A DNA stretch of 64,000 nucleotides from JBKHXF01 sp046566145 (GCA_046566145.1 JBKHXF010000022.1:62001-126000); one strand, 5' to 3'; numbered from the stretch's first letter, positions 9,453 to 18,521 are shown. The notes: generated by a model not told the origin, from the sequence alone. Made by a program: numbers and translations.

Positions 9453-10006
9453 GCGACGTGACCGACGAAGCGCCCCGCGACGACGCCGCCCACGCCGGCG
9501 GCGGGGCCGACCACGTCTTCGGTGACCGCTCCGACCCCGACTACGAGTCGCCGGTCTACGTGATCTCGGTGGCCGCCGAGCTCGCCGACATGCACCCGCA
9601 GACGCTGCGCGCCTACGAGCGCAAGGGCCTGATCCGGCCGGCGCGGACCGAAGGCGGCACCCGCCGCTACAGCCGCGCCGACGTCGACCGGCTGCGCTTC
9701 ATCCAGGTGCTGACCCAGGAGCGGGGGCTGAACCTCGCCGGCGTGCAGGCCGTCATGGAGATGGGGGAGCAGCTCCAGTCCGCCCGTCGGCGCATCGGCG
9801 AGCTCGAGGAGATGGTCCGCACGCTCGCCACCCGCGTCGAGGCCCGGCCCGCGGAGGGCGACGGCCGGTTCCAGCTCGTCAAGGCGACGGGACGCGAGGT
9901 CGAGGTCCACCCGACCGTCAAGCGCCGCACCGCCTCCGGATCGGGTGTGCGCCAGGCCAAGGTGCGACGGCCGCCGGCGGGGTTCCTCGAGCGCCAGACC
10001 GGCTGA
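9449..10006 (+). CDS. hspR: Heat-shock repressor HspR (MerR family)
   Basis: MerR-type regulator expected to repress the dnaK operon together with DnaK. The start at 9449 overlaps the dnaJ stop by four bases; an alternative GTG lies at 9458. After an acidic ~30-residue leader the helix-turn-helix reads 'VYVISVAAELADMHPQTLRAYERKGL...GGTRRYS', the hallmark of HspR, followed by a coiled-coil dimerisation helix and a basic tail. At 185 residues it is longer than the usual ~130-150 because of both tails. Placement as the last gene of dnaK-grpE-dnaJ is the classic actinobacterial arrangement and implies autoregulation. Confidence 0.95.
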   Translation: MSDVTDEAPRDDAAHAGGGADHVFGDRSDPDYESPVYVISVAAELADMHPQTLRAYERKGLIRPARTEGGTRRYSRADVDRLRFIQVLTQERGLNLAGVQAVMEMGEQLQSARRRIGELEEMVRTLATRVEARPAEGDGRFQLVKATGREVEVHPTVKRRTASGSGVRQAKVRRPPAGFLERQTG

Positions 10007-10036
10007 CCGGCTCCCTCTCCCCGGCCGGGCGAGCCC

Positions 10037-10414
10037 TCACTCGTCCTCGTCGTCGTGCCGCCCGAGTTCCTCGGCGAGGTCGTCGGGCTCGATGAGCCCA
10101 CCGGCGGCCGCGAGCGCGCCGGCGGTCGTCACGGCGCGGTCGTAGATCGCCGCGAAGTAGTGCTGCGAGATGGCCTCGTGCCCGGTCAGCGGGGCGGGGC
10201 CGAGGCTGCGGACCACCGCCGCCGGGTCGTCGGTGATGCGGATCTCGGTGCTCGGCTCCGGGAGCTTCTCGGGGTCGCCCCAGAACGCCGCGAGCTGGGC
10301 AGCACGGTCGTCACGCTGCTGGGTCCGGCGCTGCCGGTTGCCCTGCTGCTGCGACTGCTGGTTCTGGTTCCCGCCCTCGTTGCGGTTGCGGTTGCGGCGT
10401 CTGCGGCGGCTCAC
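10037..10414 (-). CDS. Small hypothetical protein coupled to SNF2 helicase gene
   Basis: 125 residues, not assigned to a family. The N-terminus is unusual: a run of Arg/Asn pairs ('RRRRRNRNRN') followed by Gln/Asn-rich sequence, suggesting a disordered nucleic-acid-binding tail. The second half is a compact helical region containing 'LTGHEAISQHYFAAIYDRA' and ends in an acidic tail 'GRHDDEDE'. Its GTG start overlaps the stop of the SNF2 gene by four bases (GTGA), so it is translationally coupled. In many actinobacteria the neighbour of this helicase is a SWIM zinc-finger gene. This protein sits in that place but has no Cys or His motif of that kind. Confidence 0.75.
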   Translation of the reverse strand: MSRRRRRNRNRNEGGNQNQQSQQQGNRQRRTQQRDDRAAQLAAFWGDPEKLPEPSTEIRITDDPAAVVRSLGPAPLTGHEAISQHYFAAIYDRAVTTAGALAAAGGLIEPDDLAEELGRHDDEDE

Positions 10415-13400
10415 GCGGCGTCTCCCGTGCTCGTCGTGTCGAGGTCCTCCTCGGTCAGCAGCGCGCTCTCGTCGATGCCGAGCGCGGCGCGCAGCTGGGC
10501 GGCGTCGAGGTCACCGACGGTCGAGGACTCCGGCAGGACCATGTTGGCGATGCGTCGCTTGCCGGCCACGACCTCCTCGACGCGCTCGTCGACGGTCCCG
10601 GGGCAGACCAGGCGGTGCGAGATGACCATCCGGGTCTGGCCGATGCGCCACGCGCGGTCGCGGGCCTGGTCCTCCACGGCGGGGTTCCACCAGCGGTCGT
10701 AGAGCACGACGTGGCTCGCGGCGGTCAGGTTCAGCCCCGTGCCGCCGGCCTTCAGCGACAGCACGAGCGCCCCCGGGCCCTCGCCGGCCTGGAACTCCGC
10801 GACCATCCGGTCGCGGGCCCCGCGGGCGAGCCCGCCGTGGTAGCAGGAGATCGGCATCCCGAAGCGCTCGGACAGGTGGGTGGAGAGGCGCTCACCCCAC
10901 GACGCGAAGTGCGTGAAGATCAGCGCCCGCTCGCCCGACTCGAACACCGACTCGAGGATCTCCTCCAGCCGCGCGAGCTTGCCGGAGCGACCGGCGAGCG
11001 GCCCCTCCTCGCCGGTGTACGCGGCCGGGTGGTTGCAGATCTGCTTCAGGGCGGTGATGGCGGCGAGCACGGCGCCCTTGCGCGTCTCCCCGTCGGACTC
11101 CTGCTCGAGCACGAGCTCGTCGAGCACCGCCTGGTAGAGACCGATCTGCTCCGGGGTCATCGGGCAGTGGTCGAGCTCGTCGATGCGGTCCGGCAGCTCG
11201 GCGGCGATGGCCGGCTCCGACTTGGTGCGGCGGAACACCAGCACGCCGTTGAGGGTGCGCAGCGCCTGCTCGGCGGAGCCGGAGCCCTCCCGCACCTTGC
11301 CGAGCTGCGCGACGAAGGTCGCGCGGTCACCGACGAGGCCCGGGTTGACGAAGTCCATCAGCGCCCAGAGGTCGCCGAGGCCGTTCTCGATCGGGGTGCC
11401 GGTGAGCACGATGCGGGTGTGGGCCTCGAGCCGGCGGAGCTGCTGGGCCGTCTCGGACGCGGGGTTCTTGATGACCTGGGCCTCGTCGAGGACGACCTTG
11501 CCCCAGTCCATGTCGGCGAGCCCGTCCACGTCACGCACGGCGGTGCCGTACGTGGTGATGACGAGGTCGGCGCCGTGGAACGCCGTCGCGAAGTCCGCCA
11601 CGTCGGCGCGGTTCTGCCCGTGGTGGACCACCACGCGGAGGTCCGGCACGAAGCGCTTCGCCTCCGACGCCCAGTTGCCGACCACGGCGGGCGGCGCGAT
11701 GACCAGGTCGGGGGTCCCGTCGGCCGGCCGGGTCGCGCGCAGGTGGGCGAGCAGGGTCGGGGTCTTGCCGAGGCCCATGTCGAGCGCGAGGCAGCCGCCG
11801 AGGCCGGCCCCGTGGAGGAACTCGAGCCACGCGACCGCGTCGGCCTGGTAGGTGCGCAGCCTGCCCTCGAACCCGTCGAGCTCGGTCGGGGGCTCCTCCG
11901 GGATGGAGGTCGCGGCGCGCAGCAGGTCGGAGGCCCAGCCGGTCCCGTCGAGCTGGACGCCGCCGGGGAGCGGGGCGTCCTCGAGCCCGAGGGCGTAGCG
12001 CAGCATCTGCGCGCCGGTGAGCTCCTTCTGCTCGGCGCGCTCGGCGAGCGCGGCGGCGGCCGCCTCGAGGTCGGCCTTGTCGACCTCGACCCAGCGGCCG
12101 TGCGACTTCACCAGCGGGCGGGACTCGCCGGCGAGGCGCCGGATGTCCTCGACGGTGAGCTCGACGTCGTCGAACACGGCCGACCACTGCACGGCCGTGA
12201 GCTGGCGGGACCCGACCGCGGCCTCGCCCTCGCTGCCGAAGGAGGTGAGCTTCAGCCCCGGGGTGGCCTTCTTGGTCCTCAGCGGCGGGACGCGCACGTC
12301 GAACCCGGCCGCGACGAGCCGCGGGCCGATCTCGGTCATGAGCTCCCACGCCTCGTCCTGGCCGAGCAGGACCTCGCCGCGCCGCTCGCCCTTCACCCGC
12401 AGGAGGGGCTGGTAGAGGGTCTCGAGCCGGTCGAGCTCGGCCTTGACGTGCTCGCGCTTCCCCTCGCTCATCTTCGACATCGCGCCGTCGACCGGCTCGA
12501 ACTTGCGGCGGCCGGTCGCGGTGAGGGTGCGCAGGTGCCAGGCCTCCGAGGAGTCCGGCGGGCGCAGCTCCACGACCAGGCGCTGCTGGTTCACGCCGAG
12601 CACCGAGCGGGCCCAGCGGCGCAGGTCGCGTGCGAGCTCGCCGCCGTGGTTCGCCGGCCCGTCGAACGGCGTGCCGTTCATCCGGGCGAGGAACGTCTCG
12701 GCCGTGTCGCTCGCCGAGCGGGGCCGCGGCGGGGCCGCTGGGACCTCGATCCGGCCCGCGGCGTCGCCACAGATCAGGTCGATGCAGGCGCCGAGCACCG
12801 CACGCGTCGTGGCCGTCGCGTCGGGACGCTTCTCGAGCGCGGCCACCGCCCCCGGCATGGCCTGGGTCAGCGACTGCAGGACGTCCTCGTCGATGAGGGC
12901 CGGCTCCCAGGTCACCCGGAAGCGCGCGTCCCCGCCCTTGCCCGGTGCCTCCTTGGACAGCTGGGGCACCATCCGACCCTGGGCGACCATGCGGACCGCG
13001 GTGGCGGCGGCGCGGCCGAGCCAGGTGGCGCTGGGGGCCAGGTCCGGGTCGGCGTCGCCGGCACCGACGGACACCAGCCACCCGAGCGTCACCGCGAACG
13101 GCGCGGAGACCGCCGGCGCCGTGACCCCGCCGGGGAGCGTGACGGGCGCGTGCTCGGTCCACACCTCCCGACCGGCACCGGCCTTCTCGAGGCGGGTCAG
13201 GACGGCGTCGCGGTCCTCGGCCTCGGTGCCCTCGCCGGCGGCCCAGGCGAGGACCTGCCCCTCCGCGAACGTGAGCTGCAGCTGCACCGTGCCGGGCGGG
13301 CGTGGCACCGCCGGGACCTCCGCCTGCACGACCGGGGTCTCCTCGCGGCGACCCCTGGGGCTGCCGGCGCCCCCGTCCGCCGGGGCGTGCCCGAGCTCGG

Positions 13401-13968
13401 CGAGCTGGCCGAGGATGCGCTCGCGCTCCTCCTCGAAGTCGGCCAGGACGAGTTCGCGCTCGGGGCCGTGCACGGTGGCGCGGAGCCGACCGAGGGTCTG
13501 GTCGAGCTCGGCGAGGAGCCGTCCGAGCGAGTCGGCCCACAGCGGGGCGTTGGCCGCGAGCAGGGCCGCGTCCTCCTCGGCCGCGAGGCCGTCGAGGTGG
13601 TCCTGCACGAGCGCGTCGAGGTCGGGTCCGACGGGCAGGCGTCGGGCGCCGTCCGTCGAGCCGGGGGTGCGGTCGGTGCTGATCGTCGATCCGTCCTGGT
13701 CGTCCGCGCTCCTGCGCGGGCGGTGCGGGCTGCACGCGCGGCCACGCGCCAACGTGACCTCGCAGTCGTCGCGGCCTTCCGCTGCCGCGACGCTCGACGT
13801 GCGGGGGAGCAGGTCGGTGGCCGTCCGGTGGCGGGACCGGGACCGTGCCGGCGCAGTGAGGCCGGACCGGGTCCGCGGCCCACCCGCGGCGGCTCCCGTG
13901 GACTCCGGGAGCGCCCGGACCCCGTCGGGGCCGTGCCGGTGGATGCCGACCGCGCCGCCGTCGAGCAC
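10411..13968 (-). CDS. SNF2-family DEAD/DEAH helicase
   Basis: Large Swi2/Snf2 ATPase that remodels DNA-protein complexes. The C-terminal half carries the motor: motif I 'DMGLGKT', motif II 'DEAQ', 'LTGTPIENGLGDLW', and the second RecA lobe with 'LSLKAGGTGLNL' and 'DRAWRIGQT'. Before it lies a region matching the SNF2-associated domain of bacterial homologues. Up to 1185 residues are open. The first ~90 codons (13690-13968) are Arg/Pro-rich and unlike the family, so the real start is probably a GTG or TTG further in, and the 5' coordinate given is the maximum. It is coupled at its end to the 125-residue gene. Confidence 0.88.
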   Translation of the reverse strand: MLDGGAVGIHRHGPDGVRALPESTGAAAGGPRTRSGLTAPARSRSRHRTATDLLPRTSSVAAAEGRDDCEVTLARGRACSPHRPRRSADDQDGSTISTDRTPGSTDGARRLPVGPDLDALVQDHLDGLAAEEDAALLAANAPLWADSLGRLLAELDQTLGRLRATVHGPERELVLADFEEERERILGQLAELGHAPADGGAGSPRGRREETPVVQAEVPAVPRPPGTVQLQLTFAEGQVLAWAAGEGTEAEDRDAVLTRLEKAGAGREVWTEHAPVTLPGGVTAPAVSAPFAVTLGWLVSVGAGDADPDLAPSATWLGRAAATAVRMVAQGRMVPQLSKEAPGKGGDARFRVTWEPALIDEDVLQSLTQAMPGAVAALEKRPDATATTRAVLGACIDLICGDAAGRIEVPAAPPRPRSASDTAETFLARMNGTPFDGPANHGGELARDLRRWARSVLGVNQQRLVVELRPPDSSEAWHLRTLTATGRRKFEPVDGAMSKMSEGKREHVKAELDRLETLYQPLLRVKGERRGEVLLGQDEAWELMTEIGPRLVAAGFDVRVPPLRTKKATPGLKLTSFGSEGEAAVGSRQLTAVQWSAVFDDVELTVEDIRRLAGESRPLVKSHGRWVEVDKADLEAAAAALAERAEQKELTGAQMLRYALGLEDAPLPGGVQLDGTGWASDLLRAATSIPEEPPTELDGFEGRLRTYQADAVAWLEFLHGAGLGGCLALDMGLGKTPTLLAHLRATRPADGTPDLVIAPPAVVGNWASEAKRFVPDLRVVVHHGQNRADVADFATAFHGADLVITTYGTAVRDVDGLADMDWGKVVLDEAQVIKNPASETAQQLRRLEAHTRIVLTGTPIENGLGDLWALMDFVNPGLVGDRATFVAQLGKVREGSGSAEQALRTLNGVLVFRRTKSEPAIAAELPDRIDELDHCPMTPEQIGLYQAVLDELVLEQESDGETRKGAVLAAITALKQICNHPAAYTGEEGPLAGRSGKLARLEEILESVFESGERALIFTHFASWGERLSTHLSERFGMPISCYHGGLARGARDRMVAEFQAGEGPGALVLSLKAGGTGLNLTAASHVVLYDRWWNPAVEDQARDRAWRIGQTRMVISHRLVCPGTVDERVEEVVAGKRRIANMVLPESSTVGDLDAAQLRAALGIDESALLTEEDLDTTSTGDAA

Positions 13969-14087
13969 GTCACGCGAGCGGCGCGTGGAGGAGGGTACGC
14001 GCTCGCTCGCCCGAGCGGTAGTCCGTCACCGGGCCGGCTGGACGCGGCCGCCGGGCGACGCGGGTCGCGATCTGGGCCGCTCGGGGG

Positions 14088-15626
14088 TCAGTCCCGGTCC
14101 CGGTCGGGGCGCCGACGCCGGCGGGACGCGCGCCGGCGGTCCGCCGGGCGGGCGTCGCCGACGGCCGCCACGTCCGCGAAGGCCGTGACGCGGCGCAGCT
14201 CGGCGAGGGGGAGCCGGACCAGGGCGGCCCCGCCGTCCCAGGGGTTCGCGAGCCAGGCCTCGTCCCCCTCGACGTCGACCAGGTGGTAGGCGTGCGAGGG
14301 CGCGATCCGACCGTCACGGAACGCCGCGGCCTCGATGCCGAGCCTGGCCGCGTCGTGCTCGGCGTAGGTGCTGAGCAGGACCGGACCGCGGTCGAGGAGG
14401 GCGCGCAGGCGCGTGGCGGTCCAGGCATCCTCCGGCTCCGCGTGCACGGCGATGGTCTCCACCTCCGCGCCCGACAGGGCGACCAGCGGGTCGCGGACGG
14501 CGCGGTCGGCGATCCGGTCCCAGCCGCCCTCGTGCTGGGCCCAGGCCTTCTCGACCAGCAGCGGCCACCGCGCCGGTCCCAGCAGCGTCTCCTCCCCGAC
14601 CCGCGCGAAGACCGTCCCGGCGTCACCGGCGCGCACCGGCAGGTCGGGGGTCACCGTCACCTGCGCGCCGCTGGCGAACGACACGGTCACGGTGCCGTTG
14701 GCGTTGGGCCGGATCGCCCGGGCGAGCACCGCCGGGGCGCGGTCGGCGAGCGCGAGGAGCGTGCCCATGAGCGTGCAGTCACCGAGGTCCCCCTGGTCGA
14801 CGGCCCGCACCGAGATCCGGTCCGCGGGGTCCTCGCCCCAGAGCACGCCGTCGACCGGTCGGTAGCCGAGGCGCAGGGTCGCCCGCTCCGCCGCCGGGCC
14901 CGTCGAGACCCACCGTGCGACGGTCCGCGGGTCCGGGTCGAGCAGGGCGGTGTGGCGAGCGAGGCGACGGACCTGGGCGAGCGACGCGACGCTCGTGAAG
15001 GCCGTCAGCAACGTGTGGCTCCGCGCCCGGTCCCACCCGGAGAGCGCGGACCAGTCGCGGTCGAGCGCGGCGCCGAGCCGGGCGAGCTCGTCGTCGGTCA
15101 ACCCCGCGAGGACCGCGTCCACCTGCTCGGGCCGGAGCCCCACGACCGCACCCTCGATGCGTGTGAGGTGGCGCCGCCCGACACCGGTCCGGCTGGCCCC
15201 GAGGGCCTCGCGGACGGCGGCGAGGGCCGCCGCGCCGGCGGTGGTCCTCCCCCACAGGGTGACCTCGTCGGCCAGCGGATGCTCCAGCCGGAGCCGGACG
15301 AGCTCGTCGAGCAGCGCCGCGTCGAGGGTCGAGCGCCAGCGCCGATCGGTGGGGGTGAGAGGGGCGTGTCGGTCCAGGTTGCGCAGCGCGTCGGCGAACG
15401 CCGCCGGCGCCCGGTCGAGACGGGCCACCTCGTCGAGCACCTCCGTGACGCGGCCCTCCAGCGAGCGGACCTCCGGGGCGATCGAGCCGTCCGCCGGCGC
15501 GGCGGTGTAGGTGCGCAGCGCGTCGGCGTAGCGGGCCACGTCCGCCTCCGCGTCGCGGACGGCGGCGAGCCCCTCCCGCGTGAGCGCGTCGAGGGCGGCC
15601 GGGTCGGCGGTGATGCGGTCGGCCAC
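14088..15626 (-). CDS. Calpain-like (C2 family) cysteine protease
   Basis: 512 residues from a GTG at 15626, which has GGGGGGA upstream. The C-terminal half has every mark of a calpain catalytic core: 'VDQGDLGDCTLMGTLLAL' with Cys284, the 'WPLLVEKAWAQHEGG' helix, 'PSHAYHLVDVEGDEAWLANPWDG' with His445 and Asn461. In calpains these three residues form the triad. The first ~110 residues are a helical, Ala/Asp-rich domain beginning 'ADRITADPAALDAL', which could be an export or targeting domain of the WXG/LXG kind; that is inference. A middle helical region links the two, and the last ~15 residues are nearly all Arg and Asp. No signal peptide is seen. It is divergent from clpB and shares its ~200-base upstream region. 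Confidence 0.82.
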   Translation of the reverse strand: MADRITADPAALDALTREGLAAVRDAEADVARYADALRTYTAAPADGSIAPEVRSLEGRVTEVLDEVARLDRAPAAFADALRNLDRHAPLTPTDRRWRSTLDAALLDELVRLRLEHPLADEVTLWGRTTAGAAALAAVREALGASRTGVGRRHLTRIEGAVVGLRPEQVDAVLAGLTDDELARLGAALDRDWSALSGWDRARSHTLLTAFTSVASLAQVRRLARHTALLDPDPRTVARWVSTGPAAERATLRLGYRPVDGVLWGEDPADRISVRAVDQGDLGDCTLMGTLLALADRAPAVLARAIRPNANGTVTVSFASGAQVTVTPDLPVRAGDAGTVFARVGEETLLGPARWPLLVEKAWAQHEGGWDRIADRAVRDPLVALSGAEVETIAVHAEPEDAWTATRLRALLDRGPVLLSTYAEHDAARLGIEAAAFRDGRIAPSHAYHLVDVEGDEAWLANPWDGGAALVRLPLAELRRVTAFADVAAVGDARPADRRRASRRRRRPDRDRD

Positions 15627-15660
15627 GGACGTCCCCCCGGGTTCCGGTCGTGCCCGACGA

Positions 15661-15666
15661 ACGGTA
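15661..15666 (-). promoter_or_regulatory. -10-like hexamer TACCGT for the calpain-like gene
   Basis: Read on the minus strand, TACCGT lies 34 bases before the GTG start. It fits the TAnnnT pattern seen before many genes of this window. No convincing -35 element is visible. Confidence 0.4.
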
Positions 15667-15720
15667 CCACTCGAGAAGCAACGAGAACACACGCAGCCCC
15701 ACGGGGAGGGTGCGTCATGT

Positions 15721-15741
15721 CGGCGCAGGTTGCCTGCGCCG
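15721..15741. repeat. Perfect inverted repeat between the calpain-like gene and clpB
   Basis: CGGCGCAGG and its complement flank a TTG spacer, a 9-bp dyad about 40 bases upstream of the clpB -10-like element. It lies in the divergent promoter region, so an operator for either gene is more likely than a terminator. It does not match HAIR or CIRCE. Confidence 0.5.
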
Positions 15742-15780
15742 GCGGCTCGTCGACCACGGGACGTGCGGACCCCCGGTTCG

Positions 15781-15786
15781 TAGCAT
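15781..15786 (+). promoter_or_regulatory. -10-like hexamer TAGCAT upstream of clpB
   Basis: TAGCAT lies 47 bases before the clpB GTG and fits the TAnnnT pattern recurring in the window. The expected -35 position is GC-rich without a consensus. Confidence 0.4.
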
Positions 15787-15833
15787 CGAGGGCATCCGCG
15801 CCGACACGTCGACGACGAGAGGAGGTACCCGCG

Positions 15834-18422
15834 GTGGACCTGGACCGGATGACCCGCAAGTCGACCGAGGCGCTCCAGCGCGCCGCCGGCCTGGCGCAGG
15901 AGCGCCACCACACGGAGGTGGCTCCCGCGCACCTGCTCGCCGCGCTGCTGGAGCAGTCCGACGGCGTCGTCCTCCCGCTCCTCGCGAGGCTCGGGGTCAC
16001 CCCGACGGCCCTGCGCAACGCCAACGGTGCCGTCCTCGACGGGATGACCACCGCGTACGGCGCCACCGGCACCCCCCGCCTCGGGCAGTCGCTGGTGAAG
16101 GTGCTCGACGCCGCCGAGGAGGAGATGCGCGCGCTCGGCGACGAGTACGTCTCCGTCGAGCACCTGATCATCGCGCTCGCCGAGTCGAGCGGGACCGTCG
16201 GGAAGGTCCTCGCCGACGCCGGCGTGTCGCGGGCGGCGGTCCTCGACGCGCTCAAGGAGGTCCGCGGGGCCCAGCGCGTCACCTCCCAGGATCCCGAGCA
16301 GACCTACGAGGCGCTCGAGAAGTACGCCGTCGACCTCACCGCCCGCGCCCGCGCCGGCGAGCTCGACCCGGTCATCGGTCGCGACGAGGAGATCCGCCGC
16401 GTCATCCAGGTGCTCGTGCGCCGGACCAAGAACAACCCGGTGCTCATCGGGGAGCCCGGCGTCGGCAAGACCGCGATCGTCGAAGGGCTGGCGCGGCGCA
16501 TCGTCGAGGGCGACGTCCCCAACCTGCTGAAGGACAAGCGCCTCGTGCAGCTCGACCTCACGGCGATGGTCGCCGGCGCCAAGTACCGCGGCGAGTTCGA
16601 GGAGCGGCTCAAGGCCGTGCTCAAGGAGATCGAGGCGAGCGACGGCCGCATCGTCACCTTCATCGACGAGCTCCACACCGTGGTCGGCGCCGGCGGCGCC
16701 GAGGGCGCGATGGACGCCGCCAACATGCTCAAGCCGATGCTCGCCCGCGGCCAGCTGCGGATGATCGGTGCGACGACCCTGCGCGAGTACCGCTCCATCG
16801 AGAAGGACGCCGCGCTCGAGCGGCGCTTCCAGCCGGTGACGGTGGGCGAGCCGTCGGCCGCCGACGCCATCGGCATCCTGCGCGGGCTCAAGGAGCGCTA
16901 CGAGGTCCACCACGGCGTCCGGATCACCGACGACGCGATCGTCGCCGCGGCAACGCTGTCCGACCGGTACCTCACCGACCGCTTCCTGCCCGACAAGGCC
17001 ATCGACCTGCTCGACGAGGCGGCCGCCCGGCTGCGCATCGCCATCGACTCGATGCCGCCCGAGATCGACGTCGTCCGGCGGAAGATGACGCAACTCGACA
17101 TCGAGCGAGAGGCGCTCCGGGACGAGGTCACCGAGGACGCGCGGCAGCGCGTCCGGCGGATCGAGGAGGAGCGGGCCGAATGGCAGGCAGAGTTCGACGC
17201 GCTGGAAGCCCGGTGGCAGCGCGAGCGCGGGGCGATCGCTCGGCTCTCCGTTGCGAAGCAGGAGCTCGAGGAGGCCCGCTCCGCGGCGGCGCGGGCCGAG
17301 CGGGACGGTGACTACGCCAAGGCTGCAGAGCTCACTCACGGTCGTGTGCCGGAGCTCCAACGGCGAGTGGACGCGGCGCAGGAGGAGATCGACCAGATCC
17401 GGGCCGATGGCGACGTCCTCCTCCAGGAGGAGGTCACGCGGGCCGAGATCGCGGAGGTGGTCGCTCGGTGGACCGGCATCCCGGTGAGCCGGCTGGTCCG
17501 GTCCGAGGCGGAGAAGCTGCTGGAGCTCGAGGCGCACCTGCACGCCCGGGTCGTCGGGCAGGACGAGGCGGTGACCGCCGTCGCCAACGCGGTGCGGCGT
17601 TCGCGCTCCGGCATCGGTGACCCGGACCGACCGCTCGGCTCGTTCCTGTTCCTCGGGCCGACCGGCGTGGGCAAGACCGAGCTCGCCCGCACCCTCGCCG
17701 AGTTCCTGTTCGACGACGAGCGGGCCCTGACCCGCATCGACATGGGGGAGTACCAGGAGAAGCACACGGTGGCCCGCCTCATCGGTGCGCCGCCCGGCTA
17801 CGTCGGGCACGACGAGGGCGGCCAGCTCACCGAACAGGTCCGTCGCCGTCCCTACTCGGTGGTGCTGTTCGACGAGGTGGAGAAGGCCCACCCCGACGTG
17901 TTCAACGTGCTGCTGCAGGTGCTCGACGACGGCCGCCTGACCGACGGGCAGGGCCGCACCGTCGACTTCCGCAACACGGTGCTGATCATGACGTCGAACC
18001 TCGGGTCGCAGCACATCCTCGACCCCACCCTCGACGACGACGCCATCCGCGACCGCGTGCTGGCCGACGTCCGAGGCTGGTTCCGGCCGGAGTTCGTCAA
18101 CCGCATCGACGACACCGTGATCTTCTCGCGCCTGACCCGGGAGCAGCTCACCACCATCGTCGACATCCAGCTCGGGCGGCTGCGCGGCCGCCTCGAGGAG
18201 CGCGGTCACGCGCTGGTCGTCACCGCCGCCGGCGCCGAGTGGCTCGCCGACCGCGGGTTCGACCCCGTCTACGGGGCCCGGCCGCTCAAGCGGGTGATCC
18301 GCAGCGAGGTCGAGGACGCCATCGCGAAGCTCCTGCTGGCCGGTGCCGTCCCCGAGGGGGCCACCGTCACGGTCGACGCGCCCGCCGGCGCCGAGGGCGA
18401 GCTCGCGGTCACGGCCGGCTGA
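15834..18422 (+). CDS. clpB: Disaggregase ClpB (Hsp100)
   Basis: Hexameric AAA+ unfoldase that pulls proteins out of aggregates together with DnaK. The GTG at 15834 follows GGAGG by 8 bases and gives the standard N-terminus 'DLDRMTRKSTEAL'. Domains in order: Clp N-domain (1-~145), AAA-1 with 'GEPGVGKT' and 'FIDELHTVVGAGGAEGAMDAAN', the middle coiled coil, AAA-2 with 'GPTGVGKTELA' and 'FDEVEKAHPD', and the C-terminal domain. At 862 residues it is full length. The middle-domain segment, about 17091-17471, uses A/T-ending codons far more often than the rest (about 17 of 127 codons against 2-3% elsewhere), a sign of different ancestry or selection. Confidence 0.97.
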   Translation: MDLDRMTRKSTEALQRAAGLAQERHHTEVAPAHLLAALLEQSDGVVLPLLARLGVTPTALRNANGAVLDGMTTAYGATGTPRLGQSLVKVLDAAEEEMRALGDEYVSVEHLIIALAESSGTVGKVLADAGVSRAAVLDALKEVRGAQRVTSQDPEQTYEALEKYAVDLTARARAGELDPVIGRDEEIRRVIQVLVRRTKNNPVLIGEPGVGKTAIVEGLARRIVEGDVPNLLKDKRLVQLDLTAMVAGAKYRGEFEERLKAVLKEIEASDGRIVTFIDELHTVVGAGGAEGAMDAANMLKPMLARGQLRMIGATTLREYRSIEKDAALERRFQPVTVGEPSAADAIGILRGLKERYEVHHGVRITDDAIVAAATLSDRYLTDRFLPDKAIDLLDEAAARLRIAIDSMPPEIDVVRRKMTQLDIEREALRDEVTEDARQRVRRIEEERAEWQAEFDALEARWQRERGAIARLSVAKQELEEARSAAARAERDGDYAKAAELTHGRVPELQRRVDAAQEEIDQIRADGDVLLQEEVTRAEIAEVVARWTGIPVSRLVRSEAEKLLELEAHLHARVVGQDEAVTAVANAVRRSRSGIGDPDRPLGSFLFLGPTGVGKTELARTLAEFLFDDERALTRIDMGEYQEKHTVARLIGAPPGYVGHDEGGQLTEQVRRRPYSVVLFDEVEKAHPDVFNVLLQVLDDGRLTDGQGRTVDFRNTVLIMTSNLGSQHILDPTLDDDAIRDRVLADVRGWFRPEFVNRIDDTVIFSRLTREQLTTIVDIQLGRLRGRLEERGHALVVTAAGAEWLADRGFDPVYGARPLKRVIRSEVEDAIAKLLLAGAVPEGATVTVDAPAGAEGELAVTAG

Positions 18423-18440
18423 GCCGGGGACGGACGGTCG

Positions 18441-18458
18441 GGACCCGCGCCCGGGTCC
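18441..18458 (+). terminator. Hairpin after clpB
   Basis: GGACCCG and CGGGTCC form a 7-bp stem with a 4-base loop, 19 bases after the clpB stop and just before the promoter-like TAGGGT of the next gene. It is a moderate candidate only. Confidence 0.45.
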
Positions 18459-18464
18459 GGGTCG

Positions 18465-18470
18465 TAGGGT
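18465..18470 (+). promoter_or_regulatory. -10-like hexamer TAGGGT
   Basis: TAGGGT lies 51 bases before the GTG at 18522, directly after the clpB hairpin, and fits the window-wide TAnnnT pattern. Confidence 0.4.
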
Positions 18471-18521
18471 CGGGGGTGGCCGTCGGACCGGCCGCTGCGC
18501 CACCCGAACGACGGAGCGCCC

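Noticed and set aside
15660..15700. ACTCGAG near clpB as a HAIR half-site
   Set aside because: The required second half at 7-base spacing is absent and one base differs, so it is probably chance.
15640..15780. Small frame between the calpain-like gene and clpB
   Set aside because: No ribosome-binding site and no protein-like composition; the region holds an inverted repeat and promoter-like elements.
14088..18503. Very long minus-strand frame through clpB
   Set aside because: The part beyond 15626 has shadow composition opposite the strongly conserved clpB. The real gene starts at 15626.
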